DNA of 64,000 nucleotides from Rhabditoides inermis (taxonomy: Eukaryota > Nematoda > Chromadorea > Rhabditida > Rhabditidae), in the NCBI GenBank assembly GCA_963966185.1, contig CAWZYM010000248.1, positions 186,001 through 250,000 on the forward strand, read 5' to 3'. The notes under the pieces were generated by a model. That model saw only the letters and a list, made by a program, of their open reading frames with translations. It made no database searches and was not told the origin of the DNA. Numbering within the stretch: position 1 is the stretch's first letter; each line of letters starts with the position of its first letter. This document shows, piece after piece, positions 55,101-64,000 of the stretch. The translations under genes and the position numbers were made by a program.

Positions 55101-58100
55101 GAAAAGCAGAAACTCTGATGCACATTGATTCATGGAAGAATACATGTGATACTGTTTCGTTCAGGGCGAGGTCTACATCAACTACCCGCACATGGTCAAC
55201 AACTTCGCCGTGTCGTTCATAGTGACTGTCATATACGCATTGCTATGCATCCAGATTCGCTGCACGTACCGCTCCCGCGCCAGCTCACCCTACCAGAAAA
55301 CAGTGAGATCACAAACGCACAACCACCCCTACGTTCATCGCTTTAGATCTTCATTCAATCCGCTCTCGTGTGCTTTTTCAACGTCGTGGCCGCTTACATC
55401 TATGTGCTCATGAACTTTGTCAGCATCTCTCCGTGGATTATCATGATGGGACAGCTGGGGTGGCAGAGCAGCGATGGTGAGAGTGGAAAGAGAGAAGATC
55501 ATCCCCAGAATCCGAATGTGACAAGGGGCTGACGGTGTGTGCTGATGACATTACCACTAACTGCTTCTACGAATACGTTTTTCAATCACAACATTATTTT
55601 TTTCAAAACGACAGAGACTCCCTTTCGTGGACGTAGCTAAGTAGCAACTTCAGTTTGTCAAACATCAAGTGGATATGGCTACTCAGCCTTTATGGTTTTT
55701 GCGGATGAGTAAACAGATGCATGGTTTCAAATTGCAGTTCAACTACATAATCGTTATCCACGCTTCAGCGCTCTTTAGAAACGCAGAGTCAATAGACAAT
55801 AGATCATAATGGCAGCTATACAAGCACGCTCCGTCGAAACGCGGTGGAGACGAGAAGTAGCACAATAGGTTTTCAGCATGCTGCGGTCTGATCTGCGTCA
55901 CCGTCAACAAGACGATCCGGAACGAGGTGATGCGGCTGCTGGGCATCAACCGGCTGCTGGGCAGAGCGACCGTCGGCCCCAGTCAGCCGGGGATCAGTCG
56001 CCACAGCAGACGTAGCAAGGTCAGAAAGACACTCGCACACTGGTGTACATGAATATGTTCCAGAGCACGGAGACGGCCCACAGAGTCAACCCGAACCCAT
56101 CCAGCACCCGCTACAATGCTTAAGAAACTGTGAAACTAACGACAAAAAAGTTGATCTCTTTGTCTCTGTGTTGTGATTGTGCATATACTGTGGCCGTAAA
56201 TAAACTGTAAACTGTAACCCACGTTGTGAGCCGCCACTTGTTGTCGAGGAAGTTCTGGTACTCTTGTGGGTATTCGTTGCGAAACCATAAAGGCAGGCGA
56301 ATCGACATCAGTGGCATCCGATCCTCGATACGACCCCTGAAAACCAGACAACTCGACGTACGCTTCGAAAAAAAGCATGCATTGCTTATGGGGTGGTTTG
56401 ATTGTGAGGGGGTGAATGTAGAACCATGTTTGATCGTTTCATGTTTGAAGTATAAATCTGTCTGTGTTTGACGTTGTACAGTCTACATTAAATCCACATA
56501 GTTGTCCTGCTGCGATCTTTTTTCGCCACGTCTGCTCTTTTTAGTGCCTTGTTCGGTGTTTGACAGCTGCGCGTGTCTATTCATACAAAAATGAGCATAC
56601 GTTGATGCAGCGTACGGTGAATAAGCTTTGATTAGTATAGATTGCCTACACTAATAGAACGGCTCTATCACAGCTTCTTCACTGACCGCGACCAGTGAAA
56701 ACCAAAAAACTGTACGCTTCAACTTCACGTCGCGTTTATGAGTCAAGCAGTTTAGCAAAACTTGTGACAGCAATATGAATCAAACTTGCGATAAACATCT
56801 CAAGTATTTTAAATAAAGTCACTCACGTATGGCTGTATCGGATGGTGGAGATGCGGTTTCCGTGGTCTCCCATCACAACCAACACACTGTTGTCCAACGC
56901 GCCTTCCACCTCCAGTTCGGCTAGGGAAGAAGCCAGCTGGAATCAAGTGTGTTTTTTACCCGTGGAATCATGAATGATTCTGTGAGAGTATGTTTCGTTG
57001 GTGTCTCCATGATTGAGGAATGAACATCTGATTTTTCTTACTTTGAAAAAAGTTGTAATTTTTGTACCAGTAAAAATCAACTGCCATTTAATTTCTTTTG
57101 GAATGTCATAATATGGTATATTTGAAGTTTTATAACGGAGTTATTATCAGACTAACCTTTTCGTCGACAACAGAGAGCATGTGTGCCATATCGTGTGTCA
57201 GACTGCAAAAAGGATAAGATTAGTATTTAAAAAAAAACTATTCAGGAAATGACTCGCTACCAAATACCATCTAACCAAGAAGATTATAGATAATCTCTTT
57301 CGTAATTTCCGGTAGACTAAATCATGTCATTGCCACTTTTTCACGCCCTAAGGGCATTCTACCCTATAGGGACATTCTGATAGAAAACCAGGATAAAAGT
57401 GCCAATTTCACTGGGGGATCGATAGACAGTAGAAACAAGCATAAAAAACAATCAACTTAAAGCAAACACGCAAACTTATTGCTTCGTGCGCAATTAAATG
57501 GTAGGCATTCTATAGACATAGTAATTAAAAGTTGCACATAAAATAGTTTTTTGTACATGATTGAGCAATGTCCTGATGAAAAAACTTGTCTGAAAAATTT
57601 CGACAAACACCAAAACATTTTTACTGCGCTGTCATTTTTTTCTTCACAAAAACCAGAACTATAAGCCATCATCAGCCATCCAACCATGTTTTCTCGAAAT
57701 CGCAACCGGTGCTACTCGTTAATTGTACAGAATTCGAACGGAGTATATTGTAACATAATTACATAATTCTGTGAGTATTTTACAAAGAGGTCGCACAACA
57801 AATGATTGAGAAATCGCAGACCTGGCAATGAATGTGAATCCGAAGTGGCAGACGTCTGTGTATGTGGCGGAGAAGCGCCGCCAGATGTCCATGAATTCCT
57901 CCTGCACAATCCGCCCGTCGTAGCACACCTTGTACTGGTTCTTCCAGCGCTGAACAGTCATCTCATTTCTGTCTATACCTGTCTTTCCCCTTCTCTCTAT
58001 CTCTTTCCCCCAATAAGGTTGAAGCTCACGTTGTAGACAGAGACGTAGTAGTTTCTGTAGTAGTGGTCTGTGGGTGACTCTGTGAATCCCCCGAGGAACT

Positions 58101-58205
58101 TCTCTCCCGGATAGTGGAACAGACCGCGAGATGTGTGCATCACATCGTCGTTGAACAAGGTGGTGCAGTTGTTCTCTGAAAAAAGAGGTCATGGAGAGAG
58201 AGAAT

Positions 58206-58250
<45 letters not shown>

Positions 58251-61103
58251 GGAGAGAATGAGAGAAGGAGAAAGAAGGACAGAGAAGGAGAGAGGAGGAG
58301 AAAGAGAAGAAGAAACTCACTCTTCATGAGTTTCCATATGAACTCGATCTTTGACGGATCCAGCGACTCGTTTGTCGGCATGATGTGGTTCTTGTTGATG
58401 AAACCCAGCGAGTCATATTTCGGATTCTGCGATATAGTTTCATATAGCGCTTTCATTCAAGTTTTCTACTACGAGGAAAACAATCTAAATACGGTGCAAT
58501 CGGCTGTGTATAGGTAAGGTGCCTGCCTACTGTGGTGAAACGGTGGACGAACCTTCAATGCTTCGGGTAAGTCGCCAGCGAGGAGAGGAATGAGGTTGAT
58601 AGCGCTGTTTTCGCCAACCTCAACATGTCATTGTGGGGTATGAAATAAAAAAGCGTCAGAAAACCTTGTGGTTCTATTGAGACGCCTCTTCTCACCTTGT
58701 TGTAGCCATACATTTGCTGGAAACCCAGTCGGTTCATCACTTCCATAGAGCGAGGCATCACCCTGCAATTCAGTTTGCTCACTCTTGTTTCATATTCCAC
58801 TATTTTCCATAAAATAAATTATGAATTCAGGTTCACTTTTTGTATTTCAAGAAGTTGTGGTTAAAGGAACAGTGGCGATTTATTTTCGACTGGGAGCATT
58901 ATTAAAAATCATATTAACCTAACACATTAGCAGTTTTTGCGAAAGAACGACGATTCTGCGTTACTTTCGATTCTGCCACTGCCAAGAATGCAGCTCAAAA
59001 TTTGAATTTCCCGCCAACGCTTCACTGCAAAAACTGAGGTCGGCGACATAAGCGCAAATGAACAACGTCTTGCCACTTGCTTCATGGCTCAGTGCATGTG
59101 CGCACGGCCCTAATCTTCGCGGGTTCGATTCCTGTCACCTTCAAACGTTCTGTTCGTGTGAAAATGAGGAGTTGTGTCAGGTTGTGGCAGAAACAAGTCG
59201 CCAGTGTGCCTTTAAAGGAACAGAGGCGTTTAGTATATACCCCCACGCGCAAGAATTCGCCAACGTATATTTATCAGAAAAAAATCCATTGTCTGTGACA
59301 GGATCCGAACCAGCATAGTGACGCATGATTGTGCGAAGCGAGTGCACAACCACTGCGCTACGCTTGTAGAGAACAGTCACAGCTCATTCGAGAGATGGGC
59401 GAGAGGCAGCGAAGTTTTTAGCGGAAATTTGGAAGTGCAAAAACCTCCAATGTTTTGGTACGTTCCGGGTAAACGGGGCGCCTTCGTACATTCGCGATTT
59501 CCGCAGTTGGAATGCGAACAAATAAGTGAGGAATTGTTAAATTACCCCCCTCCCCCCCGACTACGCCCCTGTACTTTTAAAACATACGCCTTAATTCTTT
59601 GATGATCCTATGAAAGTCACGTTCGATGTGATTACATAGTTGCAGGTTGCAGAAGGCAGGCAAACATTGTTGGACAGCAAAAGATTCGAAAGATGTGCAC
59701 ACACACGCTTCCGGACACAACGTGTCAGCGCGCGGAATTCAGTACACTACACACAGACGCTCAGAATAACCAGACGGCTGCGCACTCAACAGCCATCCGT
59801 GCAGTGATCATCACCAACACACCAATGTTTGTTTGTTGTTGTTTATCAGCCAACACACAGCCAACACACCAATGCGCGAACACAACAACTGACACGACAA
59901 CACGCATGACTTGAACAAGACTATGCGTAGCTCACCGTGTGAACTGGTTGCGGCTGGTGCTGTCGAATGCGAGTATGTCGACGGAGAGTCTGCCCCTCGG
60001 GGGTCTCTTCTCGGCACGCGCGCGACCATACTCGTCAGCGTGCGGCAGCTCGGACACGTTGAACACCTCAAATCATCATTTTATGGGTTGTCAACACTGT
60101 TTTCGATTCAGTGATACCGTTCTGTTTGTAAAGCGTCTTCATCAACAGTGGTATCATATGGTGGAATTCAACCGCACCTTGTTCTTGTCTTGCCGCAGAT
60201 CGCGAAGCCCCGCGTACGTCCTCTCCCACGTCCAGTTCTGATGGTTTTCACATTTATTCATCGTTACGTGACATGAAAACACGACAAGCTGACAACGCAA
60301 ATCTTTTTGTGAACAACCTTGCAGTGTCAAATGGTGATGGTATTGAAATGGTATAAGGCAGGCTAGGACGTACCTTATTGTTGGTCATATTGCACTTGAT
60401 CACGAAAGCGTCGCTGTTCAAGAGAAGCCGCTTGTGTGGAGTGAGCTGGCAGAATTATTCAATGTAGTGTGTTATCCCAGTGAAGTATCGGTCAGGGTCT
60501 GTGTCAACTCGCACCCTTCTCGAACCTGTGTTTCAACTACCACAAATTACTTCAAACTACTGTTGATTGCACTGTAATCAAGTTTTTGTTGTAGATTAAT
60601 CATATCTTGAGGGTTTTCATGCTTGCTTTCTTTGAAACAAATTTAGAATGGAAACCACTCTTTACATTAATGCGTGTTTGTCCTTTCTTCGATGTGTGGT
60701 GTGTCGTTTCCCTCTCACCAGTGTTTCCGCGACGAGTTCTATGTGGTTGGCTGTCTTGTTCTCTGCTGGCCTTCGCAGTCCACCCTCGAGGAACGAAACA
60801 TAGCACGACACATCCCTGCAATATCCAGTTTCCATATCACTTCACAACTAATTTGTTTATCGTATTTCGCAATTGACCATGGTGATGCTAGCTTGAAACT
60901 TAATGCGTTTTCTCATACAAAGCGAATGTATTTCATCATGTGATGTCATTTTTTTTCAGCCGATGATGTTGATTACGAATAGCTAATGCAAATGAGTGAC
61001 TTTTACGATGTTCGTCTCTTAGTGTGGCATGACGGTTCCGAGTTTTATCAAACATCACATGTATCAATGCGTCCTGGTATGACACTTGTGAAAAAAGAAA
61101 GAA

Positions 61104-61156
<53 letters not shown>

Positions 61157-62352
61157 AGGGAGAGGGAGAGAGAGAGAGACCCACTTGGTGGTGTTGCCAG
61201 GAAGGAACTGATTGGGGCTTACGTAGATGCAGCCGTCGCTGTCCTGTGTGAAAGACCCGTGTATCGAAAGTGTGGACCCCAATAAGTGGCACCTGTATGA
61301 CTGGATCATAGTCGAGTGTGTCGCAGTCCAATTTCCGCACCTTGCCCGAATCGCCCCAGCCCTGCAATCACTCTGTACTATCACATGTGTCATTTTGACA
61401 ACATTGATTTCTTTATAGCATTATTGTAATTATACGCCCGTCAGAAAATGTTGTCAAATACAATTGCAGTTGCCACGATTTTCCTTCGCTCGTTTTGCAT
61501 ATTCTTGCGTGAAATAACGCAAATGCGCGTCAATATCGGACTGTTCATGGTTACTACAGACATGATAGAAATCATTATGTTGTACGCTTTAACTTCTAAC
61601 ATGTTATAAGGAAGTCGTGTAATTCTTAATGCGCGTTGGGAAAAATTTGCAAACCGCGATTTGGAATTTGGTTGGCGTGAGTGGAGTGTGAATGGCATGA
61701 ATGGTTGGAGACATGTGCACGTGATACGTGTGGAGTGTGGTGCGTGCTATGAAGAATCATGTATGCGAGGCGAGGATGCATTTGCATGGTCGGAATCACA
61801 TACGCTAATGTCCACTTCTTCCCGTTGCAGAATCGGGAATTTGCACGAGTTCTCGAATGGATGGGTGTCTTCGATGAATCGCCTGCCAGACTCCTGCTCC
61901 CGCTCCTCCGAAACAAACACGGATGGACTGTAATCAAATCAAAGAATACAAAACTATCATGTTATAAAAGTTTACAAATGATCTGATTCTATAGCAGTAA
62001 CAACTACATGAAGTGTTGCGCAAGGATGACACGCAAATTCGTGAAGCGTTCCGTAACCTTGCCGTAATTTACATATTTGTAATGTGCTACTTGATTCGAG
62101 ATAAATATTCGAAGTGTTGATTTGATATTTTTCTGGTTCCTCACCGATTTCTATATATGGGCACTTTGCATGTTACGCTCCTTGTGTTGCTGTGCGTGTA
62201 CGACCGTATTCCTATTAGACAGACAAAACTCTGAAACGATCCATGAGAATCCACATTACGTTGTATGAAACGTCTTCAAATCGTCTGATGAACTACTGAC
62301 TCACCATAACAACGACGAAAAATAAAATGAGATCTTTTCGTACACGCATCAT
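49145..62352 (-). CDS. DUF229 family protein, alkaline-phosphatase-like fold, membrane-anchored or secreted
   Basis: DUF229 proteins are an animal family, numerous in nematodes, with a sulfatase/phosphatase-like fold; their substrate is not known. Exons (minus strand): 62352-62305, 62230-62205, 61927-61804, 61361-61293, 61243-61181, 60445-60374, 60237-60178, 60066-59936, 58762-58696, 58618-58553, 58426-58321, 58175-58030, 57949-57822, 57202-57157, 56936-56827, 56336-56223, 50141-50064, 49964-49811, 49768-49692, 49646-49538, 49382-49299, 49249-49145. They sum to 660 residues. An N-terminal hydrophobic anchor (LILFFVVVMSFVCLIG) is followed by the active-site-like LSVDILAFDSTSRNQF (~180-195), GFTESPTDHYYR, the metal-site GDHGNR (~407), RMPLMSIRLPLWF, FDVHQTLKDIA and RGISLFDVHPTERSC. 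The donors after exons 62230-62205 and 61243-61181 have alternatives. One 6.1 kb intron (56222-50142) contains the whole SRT gene on the other strand. Confidence 0.92.
50780..50955 (-). mobile_element. tRNA-derived SINE-like copy
   Basis: On the minus strand: TGGCTCAGTGCATG (A-box), GGGTTCGATTCCTGTCA (B-box), then the tail TAGTCGCCACTGTGCCTTTAA. It is closely similar to the copy at 59060-59215. Confidence 0.7.
52605..52616 (+). promoter_or_regulatory. Putative spliced-leader acceptor of the SRT gene
   Basis: TTCGCAG ends 4 bases before the ATG, with no upstream coding exon needed. Confidence 0.4.
52617..56123 (+). CDS. Serpentine chemoreceptor, class T (SRT) GPCR
   Basis: Seven-transmembrane receptor of a nematode chemoreceptor class, expected on sensory neurons. 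Exons: 52617-52757, 52862-53063, 54465-54550, 54597-54678, 54746-54798, 55165-55302, 55347-55476, 55877-56019, 56064-56123. They sum to exactly 345 codons (344 residues), a normal SRT length. Family marks in order: NHERYSRLYNCS and TEEEWYATG at the N-terminus, NSILTGYLSLVGAVFC, CTILAINRVCEM (the end of TM3), AYTTWFFDPQIGN in extracellular loop 2, CFFNVVAAYIYVLM, and VNKTIRNEVMRLLG at the start of the tail. The gene lies wholly inside an intron of the DUF229 gene on the opposite strand, and its poly(A) signal is 19 bases from a DUF229 exon. Intron 2 (53064-54464) is 1.4 kb and full of repeats. Confidence 0.95.
53227..53304. repeat. Perfect 78-bp palindrome in SRT intron 2
   Basis: Two 39-base arms meet at ATAAT|ATTAT with no mismatch seen. 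It reads CACCGTTCACGGTACGACG at the left edge and its mirror at the right edge. Confidence 0.95.
53455..53900. repeat. Degenerate CCAGAAATTTCTGG repeat block in SRT intron 2
   Basis: Many variants of ACCAGAAATTT and its complement occur in direct and inverted order. It is probably a decayed satellite or transposon. Confidence 0.6.
54003..54442. mobile_element. 440-bp MITE-like inverted-repeat element in SRT intron 2
   Basis: The left end GGTCCTAACATCGCGTTGCA is mirrored at the right end; the inverted repeats extend at least 38 bases. Inside are further GCAAGAATTCTTGC palindromes. There is no coding capacity. The right end lies 22 bases before SRT exon 3. Confidence 0.85.
56199..56204 (+). 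terminator. Poly(A) signal of the SRT gene
   Basis: AATAAA 76 bases after the SRT stop and 19 bases short of the DUF229 exon at 56223-56336 on the other strand. Confidence 0.7.
58191..58310. repeat. GA-rich microsatellite in a DUF229 intron
   Basis: GA run fading into GGAGAAAG repeats. It fills most of the intron between exons 58426-58321 and 58175-58030. Confidence 0.9.
58856..59035. repeat. Dispersed repeat carrying the SINE tail
   Basis: TTAAAGGAACAGTGGCGATT followed by TTCGACTGGGAGC...AACGACGATTCTGCGTT. A related copy lies at 43065-43215 (TTTAAAGATACACTGGCGAC ... AACAACGATCATTCATTGC). Both are in introns. Confidence 0.6.
59060..59218 (+). mobile_element. tRNA-derived SINE-like copy, forward
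   Basis: ATGGCTCAGTGCATGTG (A-box), GCGGGTTCGATTCCTGTCA (B-box) and the tail CAAGTCGCCAGTGTGCCTTT. Confidence 0.7.
59219..59390 (-). mobile_element. tRNA-derived SINE-like copy, reverse, abutting the previous one
   Basis: On the minus strand: TAGCGCAGTGGTTG (A-box), GGTTCGGATCCTGTCA (B-box), then a tail AACGCCTCTGTTCCTTT that meets the neighbour's tail. The two copies are tail to tail in a DUF229 intron. Confidence 0.65.
61105..61180. repeat. GA-rich microsatellite in a DUF229 intron
   Basis: GA and GGGAGA repeats directly at the donor side of the exon ending at 61181. Confidence 0.9.
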
Positions 62353-62363
62353 ATCTCTGAAAA
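62350..62363 (-). promoter_or_regulatory. Putative spliced-leader acceptor of the DUF229 gene
   Basis: On the minus strand TTGTTTTCAG precedes the ATG by 4 bases (AGAT). Confidence 0.5.
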
Positions 62364-63101
62364 CAAGATTTACTGACGAATAGAAAGTTTTTATTGAAAA
62401 CTGCGAAACGCTACATCTAATAACGCAAGAGATATGTTTATTTTTTTCTACAGAAAGAAAGAGGATGGATACTTTTTTTAACGTACAGACTTGGCCGAGG
62501 AGCGTGCATTGTCCTAAATGATGGGGACTGAGATGGCTCGTGGCTGCTGCGCAAACAGAGCTCGGCGATTTTCGAAAGCAGCCGGACGTGGCGCCCTATG
62601 CCTCATCGCAGCGCCCCAATGATCGCGCCAAAGCACCACACAACCACACGCTATGAATTATGCCGCGCACACACGCTCTCACATAGCCGAGTGGACTTTG
62701 GTGACTTCCAGTGATGATGTTGAACAAGTGTTTGCGCCCTTTTTCGAATACTTGACTCGCAGAGAAAAGACGGACAATGAACAGCAACATATAAATGGCG
62801 TGTAGCAAAGCATATGAGGCTGTCTATGTCTAGGATATGGTATCCATAGAGCTTCAATGCTTCAATGTGTTTTATTTGCATATCGAGCAGGCATCATAAA
62901 AAATGAAATATAGCATAAAAGAAAAGTGATATGAACATCAAAACTCAAAATAGAAGTTCCAATGTAGCGGTTGGGGCGATAGGATCTTATCTCGCGTATG
63001 TGTGTTATCTCGCGTCATTCCACGGTCAAACTGACATGCCCTCATCGTTATCATTCCGTATTTGCATATCATATCCACCGACCAAACATTGGACCATTTA
63101 T
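62364..63101. other. Intergenic region between the peptide-like gene and the DUF229 gene
   Basis: No gene seen. It should hold the DUF229 promoter and the peptide gene's 3' end. Confidence 0.5.
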
Positions 63102-63102
63102 T
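63097..63102 (-). terminator. Poly(A) signal of the peptide-like gene
   Basis: AATAAA on the minus strand, overlapping the last base of the stop codon. Confidence 0.4.
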
Positions 63103-63332
63103 TACTGAACACCCGTGAACTGAAAATCTAGTTGGACAAAGACAAGGGCAAAAACAAAAGTATGTCTAGATTTGGTTGTGAGGATGAGTGATTACGTTTT
63201 TGAGAGACGCTTTGATATAGATGTTGAGGAAAGCGGCGTTGATGAAGCGGAGAGGGGATTGGATGTGCTGCAGCTGGCAAGAAGACGGAGAGAAGAAACA
63301 GTTGGAGGGCGACTGGAGGTGTCTAAAGAAAA

Positions 63333-63385
<53 letters not shown>

Positions 63386-63545
63386 CAACTCACTTCGCAG
63401 TGTCGTCGACCCGCGGCTTTTCAGTGGTAGTGGGAGTGGCGACCCTGAACTTGTTCATTCTGCTTCAAAAATGAAGTCGGATCTTGTGAATGACAGAAGC
63501 TTGTGAAAGAGCGAGAAGCGAGAATAGGATGAGAGAAATCCGCAT
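63102..63545 (-). CDS. Small secreted-peptide-like gene with an in-frame TGA
   Basis: Exons on the minus strand: 63545-63394, 63322-63196, 63119-63102; phases agree. The first 17 codons form a good signal peptide (MRISLILFSLLALSQAS). After nine more codons a TGA (63467-63465) interrupts the frame, which then reopens with MNKFRVATPTTTEKPRV. Exon 2 contains SNCFFSPSSCQLQ, a two-Cys ring C-F-F-S-P-S-S-C recalling the allatostatin-C ring. No donor/acceptor pair was found that removes the TGA and keeps frame. Options: a decayed gene, a sequencing error, readthrough, or start at the later Met. A TATA box 38 bases upstream of the ATG and an AATAAA at the stop suggest a real transcript. The family is not recognised with certainty. 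Confidence 0.45.
63335..63382. repeat. (CT)n microsatellite in the peptide-like gene's intron 1
   Basis: Pure CT on the plus strand, filling most of the 71-base intron (63323-63393). Confidence 0.95.
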
Positions 63546-63582
63546 CGTCGCGTTTTGCGAGCCCAACCCTTTCAGCGTCCGC

Positions 63583-63591
63583 CTTATATGG
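63583..63591 (-). promoter_or_regulatory. TATA box of the peptide-like gene
   Basis: CCATATAAG on the minus strand, 38 bases before the ATG, at a fitting distance for a short 5' UTR. Confidence 0.5.
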
Positions 63592-64000
63592 GCAAATGCA
63601 TCAGGCACGGCGGATTAATCGCGGAACAGCCAGTGGAGAGAAAGTCTCAGGGGCGGGCGCCGCAACGCGTCCCATTTCGCGCCTCTTTTCGCAGTCTGAT
63701 CTACCACTTTTCTGTCTGACTCTAACGCGCGCACCATGTCAAAGAAAAATCGATGTGTCAGAGACGGCCACGGTGGGTAGATCAAATTGGACGCGATGCG
63801 TATGCCCGCCCCTGATCGTGAGAAACTCTGTTCCGAAATAACCGCCTTTCCGGCCGTGTCAGGTGATAAAGAGTAAGCGCCTATGATACGCCTGCAATAA
63901 TAATAATTTCTCGAACCAACAATTTCTGGAATGGAATGATGTGTAGGTGTTAGTGATAAGAATTTGTGTTGAGAATGATGTTGTAACTGCCGATCAGCAT
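63592..64000. other. Right edge of the window
   Basis: No gene supported. It probably holds upstream DNA of the peptide-like gene. Confidence 0.4.

Noticed and set aside
38548..59390. True tRNA genes at the A-box/B-box sequences
   Set aside because: Acceptor and anticodon stems do not close well and several copies share non-tRNA tails, as expected for SINEs.
63465..63467. TGA read as selenocysteine in the peptide-like gene
   Set aside because: Nematodes are known for at most one or very few selenoproteins, no SECIS-like hairpin was recognised, and the residue does not fall in a redox motif.

Overview
The window is nuclear DNA from a nematode. The evidence is the gene content: a nematode-type nuclear receptor pair, a serpentine receptor of the nematode SRT class, a DUF229 family protein, and a GPI-type ephrin. 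Short introns ending in TTTCAG support this, as do TTTCAG sites 4-6 bases before several start codons, as expected for spliced-leader trans-splicing. The many short exons would fit a clade V worm, possibly a diplogastrid, but I cannot name the genus.

The left half (1-35 kb) mainly holds widely conserved genes in GC-richer DNA with many GA/CT microsatellites. From left to right: a srGAP-like F-BAR/RhoGAP gene on the minus strand (29 exons traced, 3' end beyond base 1); the COPII coat gene SEC24 on the plus strand (26 exons, 1156 residues); a GPI-anchored ephrin on the minus strand, converging on SEC24; a 5'-truncated LINE retrotransposon; and a 10-exon gene for an unrecognised single-pass membrane protein. 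srGAP and SEC24 are divergent and share a 2.2 kb promoter region.

The right half (35-64 kb) is more AT-rich and repeat-rich and carries lineage-specific families. Two nuclear receptor paralogues lie in the same orientation about 3.3 kb apart. The second has a complete DNA-binding domain and ligand-binding domain (12 exons, 398 residues); the first has all matching exons except the one for the first zinc finger. A 22-exon DUF229 gene on the minus strand (660 residues) holds a complete 9-exon SRT chemoreceptor gene (344 residues) on the opposite strand inside one 6.1 kb intron. At the right end is a small secreted-peptide-like gene with a TATA box and an in-frame TGA.

The repeats of the right half include a 1.2 kb fold-back element, a 440 bp inverted-repeat element, a perfect 78 bp palindrome, a (TA)n tract, and at least five tRNA-derived SINE-like copies. 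Exon chains were read by eye from splice signals and codon phase. For SEC24, DUF229, SRT, the second nuclear receptor and the membrane protein, the coding lengths sum exactly to whole codons.
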